Source: Microthrixaceae bacterium (GTDB lineage: Bacteria; Actinomycetota; Acidimicrobiia; Acidimicrobiales; Acidimicrobilacustridaceae). From it: a DNA stretch of 64,000 bases. The stretch covers positions 1 to 64,000 of the forward strand of contig CANFQA010000009.1 in the NCBI GenBank assembly GCA_947449015.1. Direction: 5' to 3'. Position numbers and translations under genes: made by a program. The stretch's first letter is position 1, and every line of letters starts with the position of its first letter. The notes under the pieces are model-generated. The model did not search any database, had not been told where the DNA came from, and saw only the letters and a list, made by a program, of their open reading frames with translations. Shown here one piece after another: positions 24,821 to 34,064 of the stretch.

Positions 24821-25969
24821 ATGGCTGAGGCCTACATCATCGACACCGTCCGTACCCCAGTGGGTCGTCGCGGTGGCAGTCTCTCGCAGGTCCATCCCGC
24901 CGATCTCGGCGCGGCCAGCCTCAATGAACTCATGCGTCGCACGGGCATCGACCCGGGCGCGGTCGAAGATGTCGTGTTCGGCTGCCTCGACACCATCGGC
25001 CCGCAAGCCGGTGACATCGCCCGCACCTGCTGGTTGGCCGCAGGCCTGCCGATGCATGTGCCCGGGACCACCGTTGATCGTCAGTGCGGCTCCAGCCAGC
25101 AGGCAGTGCATTTCGCCGCCCAGGGCGTCATGAGCGGCACTCAGGACCTGGTGATCGCCGGTGGCGTGCAGAACATGTCGCAGATTCCGATCTCCTCGGC
25201 CATGACTGTTGCTGAACCTCTCGGGTTCACTGATCCATTCAGCGGTTCGCCCGGTTGGGTGGCCCGCTTCGGCACCCAGGAAGTCAGCCAGTTCCGCAGC
25301 GCCGACATGATCGCCGAGAAGTGGGACATCTCCCGCGACGACATGGAAGCCTTCGCCGTCGAGAGCCACGAGCGCGCCATCCGTGCCCGCGCCGAAGGTC
25401 GCTTCGAGAACGAGATCTTCGAGTTCAACGGCCTCTCACATGATGAGGGCCCCCGTGAGCCCAACTGGGAGAAGATCCGTTCGCTCCAGCCGCTCACCGA
25501 GGGTGGCCGTGTCACTGCTGCGGTTGCCTCGCAGATCTCGGATGCATCAGCAGCCATGCTCATCGCCAGCGAAGCCGCGGTGAAAGCACACGGCCTCAAG
25601 CCCCGAGCCCGCATCCACCATCTCTCGGTGCTGGCCGACGATCCCATCTACATGCTCACCGCCCCCATTCCGGCCACAGCCCACGCGCTGAAGAAAGCGG
25701 GCATGACCCTCGATGACATCGACTTGATCGAGATCAACGAGGCGTTCGCCCCGGTGGTGCTGGCCTGGCAGAAGGAAACCGGCGCCGATCTCTCCAAGGT
25801 CAACGTCAACGGCGGCGCCATCGCCCTTGGTCATCCGCTCGGTGCAACCGGCGTGCGACTCATGACCACGCTGCTCAATGAACTTGAGCGCACCGGCGGT
25901 CGCTACGGCCTGCAGACCATGTGTGAAGGCGGCGGTCAGGCCAACGTCACCATCATCGAGCGCCTGTAA
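24821..25969 (+). CDS. fadA6: FadA6-like acetyl-CoA acetyltransferase (thiolase)
   Basis: The 382-aa thiolase has Cys89 in VDRQCGSSQQAV, the NEAFAPV block, GHPLGATG and the second Cys in TMCEGGGQANVTIIERL. The strings QNMSQIPISSAMTV and GRYGLQTMCEGGG closely follow mycobacterial FadA6 (Rv3556c), a KstR2-regulon thiolase for the final steps of steroid ring C/D catabolism. AGGAG lies seven bases ahead of the ATG. It follows the DUF35-Ltp pair on the same strand after 42 bases and is closed by a strong hairpin at 25997. Confidence 0.87.
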   Translation: MAEAYIIDTVRTPVGRRGGSLSQVHPADLGAASLNELMRRTGIDPGAVEDVVFGCLDTIGPQAGDIARTCWLAAGLPMHVPGTTVDRQCGSSQQAVHFAAQGVMSGTQDLVIAGGVQNMSQIPISSAMTVAEPLGFTDPFSGSPGWVARFGTQEVSQFRSADMIAEKWDISRDDMEAFAVESHERAIRARAEGRFENEIFEFNGLSHDEGPREPNWEKIRSLQPLTEGGRVTAAVASQISDASAAMLIASEAAVKAHGLKPRARIHHLSVLADDPIYMLTAPIPATAHALKKAGMTLDDIDLIEINEAFAPVVLAWQKETGADLSKVNVNGGAIALGHPLGATGVRLMTTLLNELERTGGRYGLQTMCEGGGQANVTIIERL

Positions 25970-25996
25970 CCACTGCAGTCTCAATCTGGACGCGAT

Positions 25997-26023
25997 GAGG
26001 GCCCGGCACTTCGCCGGGCCCTC
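25997..26023. terminator. Bidirectional terminator
   Basis: A perfect 11-bp GC-rich stem (GAGGGCCCGGC / GCCGGGCCCTC) with a five-base loop, followed by TTTCG on the plus strand. It lies between the convergent fadA6 and thiolase genes and can serve both. Confidence 0.8.
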
Positions 26024-26059
26024 TTTCGATCTTCGTTGCGATGGTGTCGCCGACGGGTT

Positions 26060-27259
26060 TCAGTCGAGTTCCGCACCGAGCAGTGAGATGAAACTCACCA
26101 TCTCACCGGGATAGCCACCCAGGTTGTGCGTGAGCGCCAGCTTGCGGCCGGCAGCGAGGCTGCTGATGGTGCGCTCCTCGGGAGCCTCCCCGCGCAACTG
26201 CAGGAAGGCTTCGAACATCATGCGCAAACCGCTGGCTCCAACCGGATGTCCGAAGGACTTGAGCCCACCATCGGGATTGACCGGTAACTCACCACCCAGA
26301 TCGAACAACCCGTCGAGGACGTCCTGCCATGCGGTGCCGCGTTCGGAGAACTGGAGGTCCTCCATAAGTACCAACTCAGTGGGCGTGAAGCAGTCATGCA
26401 CTTCAGCCATGGCCACCTGTTCACGCGCGTTGGTGACGCCGGCCTGGGCATAGGCGTCGACGGCGCATGCGGCGATTTCCGGGAACGTGGTGTAGTCGTA
26501 GGCCGGATCAATCAGACCGGAACCGTTGCCGGCAACGAACGACAACGCCTTCACGTAGATGGGCTTGTCGGTGTACTTGTGGGCGTCCTCGGCCCGACAA
26601 ACGATTGCCGCCGCGGAACCATCGGCCACACCAGCGCAGTCGAACACGCCGAGCGTGCCCGCCATCTTCGGGGCCTTCTCGATCTGCTCGGCACTGATCT
26701 CCTTGCGGAACTGCGCACGTGAGTTGCGGGCTCCGTTGTAATGGTTCTTCGCAGCGATATGGGTGAGCACGCTGCGCATGGTGTCGTCGTCCACGCCGAA
26801 CTTGTGGCCGTAGGCCGGCACGATCATGGAGAACATGGCCGCTGCGGTCAGGGTGCGAGCAGTGCCGTCATTGGCGATTGGGAAGGCGTTGAGCCCCTGA
26901 TAGCCAGTGTCTTTCACCTTCTCAGCACCGACGACCATGACGAGGTCATAAGCGCCCGATGCAACGGCATACGCGGCCTGACGCAGCGCTTCGGAACCAG
27001 TGGCGCAGTAGTTCTCAACCCGGGTGACCGGTTTGTTCTGCAACTGCAAAGCGCGGGCGAGCGGAATACCGCTCATGGCACTCTGCGCAGTACCGAACCA
27101 GTAGGCGTCGATATCGTCTTTGGTGACACCGGCGGATGCATAGGCGTCATTGGCGGCGTCGATCATGAGATCGTCGAGGCCCTTGCTCCAGTTCTCGATG
27201 AAGGGCGTGCAGCCCATGCCGACGATGGCGACGCGGTCGCGAATTCCATGACTAGCCAC
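26060..27259 (-). CDS. SCP2-type thiolase / acetyl-CoA acetyltransferase family protein
   Basis: A 399-aa SCP2-thiolase-like protein with the nucleophile motif ENYCATGSEALRQA, HDCFTPTELVLMEDL and FGHPVGASGLRM, so unlike the Ltp protein at 23576 the catalytic Cys and both His-containing blocks are retained. Its start overlaps the end of the upstream gene, a KAS-like protein fused to a DUF35 domain, by eight bases; the pair therefore reproduces the thiolase-DUF35 partnership. Likely role is thiolysis of a branched or cyclic 3-oxoacyl-CoA from steroid or isoprenoid catabolism. Confidence 0.85.
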   Translation of the reverse strand: MASHGIRDRVAIVGMGCTPFIENWSKGLDDLMIDAANDAYASAGVTKDDIDAYWFGTAQSAMSGIPLARALQLQNKPVTRVENYCATGSEALRQAAYAVASGAYDLVMVVGAEKVKDTGYQGLNAFPIANDGTARTLTAAAMFSMIVPAYGHKFGVDDDTMRSVLTHIAAKNHYNGARNSRAQFRKEISAEQIEKAPKMAGTLGVFDCAGVADGSAAAIVCRAEDAHKYTDKPIYVKALSFVAGNGSGLIDPAYDYTTFPEIAACAVDAYAQAGVTNAREQVAMAEVHDCFTPTELVLMEDLQFSERGTAWQDVLDGLFDLGGELPVNPDGGLKSFGHPVGASGLRMMFEAFLQLRGEAPEERTISSLAAGRKLALTHNLGGYPGEMVSFISLLGAELD

Positions 27260-28655
27260 GAATCAACTTCCCCTTCCAGAAGTAGTTGTGGATTCCATCT
27301 GCGGTGAACAACCGACGGAAGGTCATCTCGACCCGACCGCCGATGGCGACCTCGTCAGCATCGGTATCAGTGAGTTCGATCGGAAGACGACCACCACCGT
27401 CGAAGTCCACCACGGCAAACACAATGGGCGGACTCGGCGAATAGGCAAGGCGATCGACGGTGAAGGTTGCGATGGTTCCGACGACGTCAGCCATCGGTGC
27501 CGCTTCCATCTCATCGGTTCGAGTGCCATCGAACGAAACTCGCGACGGCGGCATGAAAACCATTCCGTCGGTGGTGTCGCGGCTGCCGACAAATCCGAAC
27601 TTCCAGTCACCGCTGCGGAACGCTGCTGTGCCCGAAGGACGAGCAGGTTCGGGTCGACGGGGCGGTTCGACATTGATCATGCCCCGCCAGGACAGGAAGC
27701 GTCCGTAGGCCAGCGGTGCGCCCGATGCGAGTTGCGTTTCGATGGATCGAGCAGGACTGAAGCTGGCAAGTGCATCGGTGGCACGAAGGAAGATGACCTC
27801 GGCACCGTCGGCGCAGACCACCAGGGCGATGACCTGACCGGGCTCAGCCTGCTCAAGAGCATTGGCGAGCACGAGCCCGGGCTGGGCGGCACCAGTTGCG
27901 CCAACAGTGGCGGTGAGATCGTCGACAACCTTGACGGCCCCAAGCTTTCCGGCCAGCGCCGAGCCAATGCGGGCCGTCGGAGCGGCGACTGCAACTAGGT
28001 CGACCTGACCCGCTTCAAGACCGGTAGCGGCCAGGGCGCTGGCATAGGCGCTTCGCCCGGCCTTCACATAGGTGACTTCAGAGAATTTGTCGTCCCAAAC
28101 CTTCGAGCGAATCTCCCCCGGTGCCCGCCAGCGGTCAAGGAACTCCTCGGTGAAACTTGCGCTTCCGAGATACTCAGCAACCACGGCATCGCCATCGCCC
28201 AGCACGAATGCAGAGGCTCCATCGCCACCGGCAGCTTCATCAGCTGAACCGGCAAGGCCCGTGCGCATATCGGACAGCACCACCAACTGCGAACCGCCAG
28301 AGGTCAGACCCATCCGCAGTGCCGCAGTGGCTGAACCCACCGAAGAACCCATGTCGAATGCAGCCACGCCAGCGGCAAGTCGCAGCGCAGCGTGGATGGC
28401 GGTGGCATTCGAGCGATCGGCATACGCGGGCAGCGCCGTGCCGAAGATCAGCGTGTCAGGGCCGGGCTGTGTCGACGGGTTGATGCCACGCATCGCAAGC
28501 CGAGCCGCTTCGACACCCATCGTGGTGGTGTCTTCGTCGAACGAAGCCACTGTTCGGGTTCCGCGACCACCCCCCTGGCCGATAAAGGCGGAGATCTGGC
28601 TTCGGTCGAGTCGTCGGTACGGGAGATATGCCCCCCATGAGATGATGCCGCGCAT
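27252..28655 (-). CDS. KAS III/HMG-CoA-synthase-like domain fused to DUF35
   Basis: The 467-aa protein begins MRGIISWGAYLPYRRL, typical of HMG-CoA-synthase/KAS III-like proteins, and ends with an OB-fold DUF35 domain (from about residue 330: SGAPLAYGRFLSWRGMINVEPPRRP onward, with FAVVDFDGGGRLPIEL). The position of the thiolase-superfamily nucleophile reads AFDMGSSVGSATAAL with no cysteine, so the synthase domain probably cannot form an acyl-enzyme. The zinc-ribbon cysteines of stand-alone DUF35 proteins are absent too. It is coupled to the SCP2-type thiolase. A longer frame to 29429 is rejected because it overlaps the F420-type oxidoreductase gene. Confidence 0.75.
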   Translation of the reverse strand: MRGIISWGAYLPYRRLDRSQISAFIGQGGGRGTRTVASFDEDTTTMGVEAARLAMRGINPSTQPGPDTLIFGTALPAYADRSNATAIHAALRLAAGVAAFDMGSSVGSATAALRMGLTSGGSQLVVLSDMRTGLAGSADEAAGGDGASAFVLGDGDAVVAEYLGSASFTEEFLDRWRAPGEIRSKVWDDKFSEVTYVKAGRSAYASALAATGLEAGQVDLVAVAAPTARIGSALAGKLGAVKVVDDLTATVGATGAAQPGLVLANALEQAEPGQVIALVVCADGAEVIFLRATDALASFSPARSIETQLASGAPLAYGRFLSWRGMINVEPPRRPEPARPSGTAAFRSGDWKFGFVGSRDTTDGMVFMPPSRVSFDGTRTDEMEAAPMADVVGTIATFTVDRLAYSPSPPIVFAVVDFDGGGRLPIELTDTDADEVAIGGRVEMTFRRLFTADGIHNYFWKGKLIRG

Positions 28656-28745
28656 GGTGTTGAGGCTAATCGGCCCGACCGGACCTCCCCCAATGGGCGA
28701 GCGCAATGGACAGCGGCTGCGAACCCTCACCCATAGGCTTCGCCA

Positions 28746-29792
28746 ATGACCGCAACCTCCGACGTGCTGAACGAACTTGGATTTTACGCCCTTCCGGGTC
28801 AACCGAACTCCTCCCGTGACCTCATCACCGAGGTGCGCGACGGCGAGGCCATGGGACTGGGAACTGTGTTCATCTCCGAGCGATACAACAAAAAGGAAGC
28901 GGCAACACTGTGCGGCGCGGCGGGCGCCGTGAGCGAGCGCATTCGTATTTCCACTGCGGCGACCAATCACAACACGCGCCACCCGATCGTCACCGCTGGC
29001 TTCGCCCGAACTATGCAAAGCCTCACTGGTGGACGTTTCACACTCGGCCTTGGTCGTGGGATCGCCCCGATGCAAGACGCGTTCGGAATCGATCGCATCA
29101 CCACCGCACAGATGGAGGACTTCGCCGGCATCATGCGCCGCCTGTTCCGCGGCGAGGTCGTGTTCGGCCACGATGGCCCGGCTGGTTCGTGGCCGATCCT
29201 GCACCTCGATGCCACTCTCGACGAACACCTGCCCATGGGCATGGTGGCGTTCGGCCCAAATACCTTGGAACTGGCCGGTCGATGCTTCGACGAGGTTGTG
29301 CTGCATACGTTCTTCACCGATGAGACAACCGCTCGCTGCGTGCGCACGGTGAAACAGGCCGCCGAGCAGGCCGGCCGCAACCCCGATGATGTCAAGGTCT
29401 GGTCCTGCTACGCCACTATCGGCGATCACATTGATGCCGACGAGCGCCTCATGAAACTGGTCGGCCGTCTTGGCACCTACCTACAGGGGTACGGGCATCT
29501 CCTGGCCCGCACCAACGGCTGGGATGAAACGGTGGTCGACCGATTCCTCGCCGATGAGGTCATCCAAGGCGTGCGCGGTCTCGATGTCGCCGGCACCACC
29601 GAGCAACTGCAGCATGCGGCCACACTGATCCCCGAGGAATGGCTCGCTCCTTCCGCCACCGGCTCGCCCGCATCGTGTGTGGCCGCCATTCGGAACCAAC
29701 TCGACCTCGGCTGCGACGGCGTCATCATGCATGGCGCCACACCAAGTGAATTGGCACCCATCGTCGCCGAATACCGAATCACCAGCGCCTGA
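28746..29792 (+). CDS. F420-dependent LLM-class oxidoreductase (Rv3520c-like)
   Basis: The 348-aa luciferase-like TIM-barrel protein has the FISERYNKKEAATLCGAAGAVSERIRISTAATNHNTRHP opening and SLTGGRFTLGLGRGIAP, the typical cofactor-side motif. It belongs to the LLM class F420-dependent oxidoreductases; mycobacterial Rv3520c, which lies beside DUF35/ltp genes in the cholesterol locus, is the closest relative I can name. An F420H2-dependent reduction of a steroid intermediate is possible but unproven. It is divergent from the KAS-DUF35 gene. Confidence 0.85.
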   Translation: MTATSDVLNELGFYALPGQPNSSRDLITEVRDGEAMGLGTVFISERYNKKEAATLCGAAGAVSERIRISTAATNHNTRHPIVTAGFARTMQSLTGGRFTLGLGRGIAPMQDAFGIDRITTAQMEDFAGIMRRLFRGEVVFGHDGPAGSWPILHLDATLDEHLPMGMVAFGPNTLELAGRCFDEVVLHTFFTDETTARCVRTVKQAAEQAGRNPDDVKVWSCYATIGDHIDADERLMKLVGRLGTYLQGYGHLLARTNGWDETVVDRFLADEVIQGVRGLDVAGTTEQLQHAATLIPEEWLAPSATGSPASCVAAIRNQLDLGCDGVIMHGATPSELAPIVAEYRITSA

Positions 29793-29873
29793 GCATCAAC
29801 CGACCTGCGCAGCGCCCATCGAAGCGGCCCCCACCTCAGTTCCGGAACCGGCCCGACCGATAACGTCGGCCCC

Positions 29874-31121
29874 ATGGAACTCGGAGCAATCACCAATCCC
29901 GATGCCGCCAAGTACGGCAAACCGCTCGACGGCATCCGCATCCTCGCCCTCGAGCAGATGCAGGCACTCCCGTATGCCACACAACTGCTCGCCCGCATGG
30001 GCGCCGATGTCATCAAAGTCGAGAGCGTGAAGGGCGGCGATCTTGGTCGCGGCTCGCAGCCATCAATCACTGACCCAGAGGGCCGCACGGTGGGTGCCAC
30101 CTACCTGCGCAATAACCTCGACAAGCGTTCCATCTGCGTGGACTTGAAGGCTCCCGAGGGTCGCCAACTCATTCTCGATCTCGCCCCCAAGTTCGACATC
30201 GTGTGCGAGAACTTCAAGGGCGGCGCACTTTCCCGCATGGGACTCGGCTACGAGGACATCGCGGCAGTTCACCCAGCAGTCGTGTACCTGTCGGTCTCCG
30301 GATTCGGTAACACCGTGGAGACGCCCTATGACGGATGGCCGGCCTACGCCGCGGTCGCCGAAGCCATGAGTGGCATCTATGACTACAAACTCGAGCCGGG
30401 TCGTCCGCCGATGGTTTCTCCCGTCGGCGCGCTCGGCGACATCGGCACCGCATTGTTCGGCACCATCGGCCTGCTCGCTGCACTCCGCCATCGCGATCGC
30501 ACCGGCCAGGGCCAGTACATCGACGTCGCCATGTTCGATGCCATGGTTTCGATGACCGACCTCGTGACCAACTTCTGGTCGCTCGGATTGCGTCCGGAAC
30601 CGGGTCAGGGTCTGGCAATGATCCTTGATGGTTTCGAAGCCTCCAACGGGTGGTTCATCATCCAGATCGGCCGGGAGCATGAGTTCGAGCGCCTCGCCAA
30701 CCTTGTCGGTCACCCCGAATGGCTGACCGACGAGCGCCTTTCCACGCGTGCGGGATGGCGCACCCATATCGACGACATCCTTCGACCCGGCGTCAAGCAA
30801 TGGGCGGCATCGATGTCCAACGTCGATGCCTGCCGAGCCCTTGCCGAGGCCGGTGTGGCTGCTGGCCCTTGCCTCACTGCGCAGCAGGTCATCGACGACC
30901 CCCATGTTGCCGCTCGCAACATGCTCATCGAGATCCCCAACCCCCAGGGTGGCGATCCTGTGCTCACCCCGGGCAACCCGATCAAGATGTCCAAGGTCTC
31001 CGAAGGTCCCGACCGGCGGATGCCGTGGCTGGGCGAGGACACTGATGATGTGTTGCGCGCAGAACTCTCGCTCGATGATGCAGCCATTGCCGAACTGCGG
31101 GCCAACGGCGTCATCGCATGA
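29874..31121 (+). CDS. CaiB/BaiF-type CoA transferase (family III)
   Basis: The 415-aa protein shows the family III pattern: RILALEQMQALPYATQLLARMGADVIKVES, DLKAPEGRQLILDLA, CENFKGGALSRMGLGYE, and GQYIDVAMFDAMVSM, where the catalytic Asp normally sits near the N-terminal third. It would transfer CoA between carboxylic acids or act as an alpha-methylacyl-CoA racemase relative. In a sterol-catabolic setting, activation of a bile-acid-like or side-chain acid is a fair guess. It overlaps the following SnoaL-like gene by four bases. Confidence 0.88.
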   Translation: MELGAITNPDAAKYGKPLDGIRILALEQMQALPYATQLLARMGADVIKVESVKGGDLGRGSQPSITDPEGRTVGATYLRNNLDKRSICVDLKAPEGRQLILDLAPKFDIVCENFKGGALSRMGLGYEDIAAVHPAVVYLSVSGFGNTVETPYDGWPAYAAVAEAMSGIYDYKLEPGRPPMVSPVGALGDIGTALFGTIGLLAALRHRDRTGQGQYIDVAMFDAMVSMTDLVTNFWSLGLRPEPGQGLAMILDGFEASNGWFIIQIGREHEFERLANLVGHPEWLTDERLSTRAGWRTHIDDILRPGVKQWAASMSNVDACRALAEAGVAAGPCLTAQQVIDDPHVAARNMLIEIPNPQGGDPVLTPGNPIKMSKVSEGPDRRMPWLGEDTDDVLRAELSLDDAAIAELRANGVIA

Positions 31122-31528
31122 GCGAACTCTCCTCTCATCGGGCGGTCCGCGCCGTGCAGCTCCATGCCGCCAACTGGAACGCCCGTGACCGCGCTTCGTG
31201 GCTCGAGCTGTTCGCTGATTCGGTCACCTTCGAAGATCCGGTGGGAAAGACTCCGAAACTCGGACGGGTCGCAGCTGAGGGTTCCTGGGATAACTCGTTC
31301 ACCGAGGGACGCGTATGGACCTTGCACCCCCAGCGCATCATTGGCGGTGGACCTTTCGAGGCGGCCGTGCACATGCTCAACCGTGGTGTTCTCCATGGCA
31401 AAGACGTCGAACTCGAGAGCATTGAGCTCTATCGCGTTGATGAGACCGGCCTGATCGTGAGCGTTCGGGCCTTCTTCGAACAGCCCACCGATTTCGAGTT
31501 GAATCCGTTCTTCGTGCCCGAGAACTAA
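31118..31528 (+). CDS. SnoaL/ketosteroid-isomerase-like protein
   Basis: The 136-aa NTF2-fold protein has the opening HAANWNARDRASWLELFADSVTFEDPVG, which is the KSI/SnoaL N-terminal pattern with an Asp in the pocket region, and closing FEAAVHMLNRG ... VSVRAFFEQP strands. An isomerase or dehydratase role on a ring-containing CoA ester is conceivable. ATGA overlap with the CoA transferase suggests they work together. Confidence 0.75.
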   Translation: MSELSSHRAVRAVQLHAANWNARDRASWLELFADSVTFEDPVGKTPKLGRVAAEGSWDNSFTEGRVWTLHPQRIIGGGPFEAAVHMLNRGVLHGKDVELESIELYRVDETGLIVSVRAFFEQPTDFELNPFFVPEN

Positions 31529-31558
31529 CGAGTCACAAACCCGGAAGTACCGCTGGTC

Positions 31559-32431
31559 TCAGGGCCAGGCGGAAGGGAAACCGTCGACAGTGAGTTCGTC
31601 GCCGTCACGCATGGCCGAGTGATGTGCCTTGGTGGGTGCGCCAGCTCTCGTCGCGAACCGCACGTCGTCGCCGGCGTAGCGAACGCTGATGGCGCGACGA
31701 CGGCGAGTCGCGCTGGCGTTGCCGTTGGCACCGTGGATGGTGCGGGCGTGATGCACCGTGAGATCGCCGGGTTCGGTGTCGAAACTGATGATGCGCGCCT
31801 CGCCCTTCAACTCGTCGTAATCGGGGACCTCTGCGCCCTCGGTGCCAGGCAGCGCCATCGTGGTGACGAAGAGATTCGGTCGGTACTCGGTTCGATCGAG
31901 ATGTGAACCAACCACGAAACGAACCGCACCGGTATCGGCAGTCACCGTGTCGAGTGGCACCCAGGTCGTACAGATCTGGTCACCGGCGAGATGGAAATAG
32001 GCCAGGTCCTGATGGAAAGCCGTTCGTTCCTGGGTGCCTGGTTCCTTCACCAGCACACTGTCCTCGTAGAGCCGTACCGTCGAACTGCGCAACAGCGCCG
32101 AGACGATGGCCGGAAGCGGTGACCGCACTGCGAAGTCCAGGAACTCGCTCTGCTGGAGCCAATGATCGGTTCCACCCTTGAAATGACCACGGGGAACGCG
32201 GATGCCATCGACAGCGACGTCGACCACGCGATCAACGCCACCGCTGGCAAGGGCGTCGCCCATCTCGGAGAGATCAGCCATGGCCGTGCTCACCAGTGCG
32301 TCCTCCACCGGTTGCACCATTGAGGCAAGGAGCTCAGCGGGAAGGATCGAACGCAGACAGACAACGCCATCGCGCCAGAACGCTTCGATCTCAGCATCGG
32401 TGACATCTCTGAGCGGAGCAATGCGATCCAT
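31559..32431 (-). CDS. Phytanoyl-CoA dioxygenase (PhyH) family protein
   Basis: The 290-aa protein is a double-stranded beta-helix Fe(II)/2-oxoglutarate-type oxygenase. The metal triad is visible as H-x-D in FHQDLAYF and a distal His in VHHARTIHGANGN; an arginine for 2-oxoglutarate follows in RAISVRYAGDD. PhyH enzymes hydroxylate acyl-CoA or free small molecules. It is the last gene of the operon that starts with echA20-ipdAB-ipdC, an unusual position. Start ATG at 32431, 12 bases behind the upstream gene stop. Confidence 0.85.
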   Translation of the reverse strand: MDRIAPLRDVTDAEIEAFWRDGVVCLRSILPAELLASMVQPVEDALVSTAMADLSEMGDALASGGVDRVVDVAVDGIRVPRGHFKGGTDHWLQQSEFLDFAVRSPLPAIVSALLRSSTVRLYEDSVLVKEPGTQERTAFHQDLAYFHLAGDQICTTWVPLDTVTADTGAVRFVVGSHLDRTEYRPNLFVTTMALPGTEGAEVPDYDELKGEARIISFDTEPGDLTVHHARTIHGANGNASATRRRRAISVRYAGDDVRFATRAGAPTKAHHSAMRDGDELTVDGFPSAWP

Positions 32432-32443
32432 GATCAGGAACTC

Positions 32444-33601
32444 CTACATGAAGGAAGTCTCGGCATCGAGACCAAGTTCGGGGAACGAACCGAAGGCGAT
32501 GGGCTGCATATTTCCGTAACCCACTCCCCCGCCGACCGGATCGATGATTCGAACCGCAGTGTCACGGATCTGATGAAGCAGTCTGGCGTTCTCAGCAGTG
32601 GTGCAGTCTGCGATGCGTTCACCTTCGACGTTCAGCGCACCTCGCCATTCACCGTGATGGTGACCGTTCCAGCCGAAGTAGAGACCGGCACCGAGATGGA
32701 ACCCTGTGTCACCGAGCACCTCCACCTGGAGTTCGCGAACCGTTCCATCGGCGAGCGTGGCAATGATGTGTCCACCCTGAAGTCGGCGGTTGATGGGGTG
32801 ATAGCTGAAGTCCTGCTCGACATCGACGATGGCTTCGATACGACCGTCGACATGTTCGATGAGCGCGCTCGTGGACTTCTGTTGGAAGCCGGGGAACATG
32901 GTCTTCGAAACATTGAAGAACATTCCGTAGTGACTGCCATCGGGACGCTCGAACAGCAGCGGGCTCCAGAAGAACTGGAAGGAACCGCCATCGAGGCCGC
33001 CACCGGGCTCGAGGTCGGTGGGCGGGGCACCAACGTCGTAGCGAACGCCCCAGGAATGGTCACGGGTGGAAACCCACGACTCGGGGGTCATCTCGGTGCG
33101 AACGCCGTCGACCTCGACCCAACCACTGCAGGTGCCGATCTGGTGATAGCGAACCAGATCCGCCGAGACGCGCGTGCCCTGACGATTGTGGGTGCGCTCC
33201 TCCATCTGTGGCGGAAGGATGCGTTCGAACAACCAGTCGAAGGCAATGGGCTGCACATCGTTGGGTTCGCAGACGAAGCGGATCTTCTCGAGCGGTTCAA
33301 CGATCTCGTAGCGAATAGGGCCGGCGCCCAACAGCTCACGATCGTCACCCAAACGACGACTGCCGCGCACGGTGATCTGTTCGGTGCCACGCGAGATGCC
33401 TGCATAGCAATCCATCACGTTTCGGTTGGCGTACTTCCCCAGACCGAAGCCCAACTGCAGACTCCCGTCCTTGGCCATGGCCATGGCGCAGACCTTCTCG
33501 GTCCAGGCCGGATCGCTGGTTCCAACAACGGCAACGGTGTCGGGAATCTGATGGTTGAACCACTCATCGGCGGCTCCGAGCGGACCGATCGGGTTGTTCA
33601 T
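32444..33601 (-). CDS. Lipocalin-like (AttH/CrtC-fold, DUF7064-type) protein
   Basis: I recognise the general pattern but no firm function. The 385-aa protein is rich in beta strands with WVSTRDHSWGVRYDVG, FFWSPLLFERPDGSHYGMFFN and TGFHLGAGLYFGWNGHHHGEW, the tryptophan/histidine-rich strands of a tandem lipocalin-like barrel as in AttH or carotenoid hydratase relatives. Such proteins occur near MaoC, PhyH and phosphotransferase genes in actinobacteria. The start at 33601 directly follows the MaoC stop with one base between; a longer frame to 33949 inside the MaoC gene is rejected. Confidence 0.6.
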   Translation of the reverse strand: MNNPIGPLGAADEWFNHQIPDTVAVVGTSDPAWTEKVCAMAMAKDGSLQLGFGLGKYANRNVMDCYAGISRGTEQITVRGSRRLGDDRELLGAGPIRYEIVEPLEKIRFVCEPNDVQPIAFDWLFERILPPQMEERTHNRQGTRVSADLVRYHQIGTCSGWVEVDGVRTEMTPESWVSTRDHSWGVRYDVGAPPTDLEPGGGLDGGSFQFFWSPLLFERPDGSHYGMFFNVSKTMFPGFQQKSTSALIEHVDGRIEAIVDVEQDFSYHPINRRLQGGHIIATLADGTVRELQVEVLGDTGFHLGAGLYFGWNGHHHGEWRGALNVEGERIADCTTAENARLLHQIRDTAVRIIDPVGGGVGYGNMQPIAFGSFPELGLDAETSFM

Positions 33602-33602
33602 C

Positions 33603-34064
33603 TCAGACCAGCCACCGCGAGAGCGAGTCGATGACACAGGCCGGACGATCGCTTCCCTCGATTTCGATGGTGATACGCACGAGGGTCTGCAGACCGCCGT
33701 TGACATCAGTGACCTCAAGCATCTCCGCACCAGCACGGATGCGGTCGCCCACCTTGACCGGTGACGGGAAACGCACCTTGTCGACCCCGTAGTTGATGCC
33801 CGCGGAGAAGCCCTTGGTCTCGATGATCTGAGGAAGGAAGTAGTTCGACAGTGACATCGTGAGATAGCCGTGTGCGATAGGAGCGCCAAAGGGACCGGCC
33901 GCAGCGCGCTCAGGGTCAACGTGAATCCACTGGTGGTCGCCAGTGGCATCAGCGAATGTGTTCACCCGCTCCTGCTCCATGAGCAGCCAATCGCTGAAAC
34001 CGAGATGGGTGCCGACAGCGGCACGCACAGCCTCAGGACCATCAAGGATTGTCTGGGCAGTCAT
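33603..34064 (-). CDS. MaoC-like (R)-specific enoyl-CoA hydratase
   Basis: The 153-aa hot-dog-fold protein carries the hydratase-2 motif FADATGDHQWIHVDPERAAAGPFGAPIAHGYLTMSL, in which Asp and His of D-x5-H form the catalytic pair. It is a single-domain hydratase and would add water to a trans-2-enoyl-CoA. Its ATG overlaps the ipdC stop (TGATG). KstR2-regulon operons that I know do not place a MaoC gene directly behind ipdC, so this may be a lineage-specific step. Confidence 0.88.
   Translation of the reverse strand: MTAQTILDGPEAVRAAVGTHLGFSDWLLMEQERVNTFADATGDHQWIHVDPERAAAGPFGAPIAHGYLTMSLSNYFLPQIIETKGFSAGINYGVDKVRFPSPVKVGDRIRAGAEMLEVTDVNGGLQTLVRITIEIEGSDRPACVIDSLSRWLV

Noticed and set aside
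28656-29429. N-terminal extension of the KAS-DUF35 reading frame to 725 aa
   Set aside because: It runs antisense through the F420-type oxidoreductase gene, has no family-like sequence, and the HMGS-like protein clearly begins MRGIISWGAYLPYRRL at 28655.
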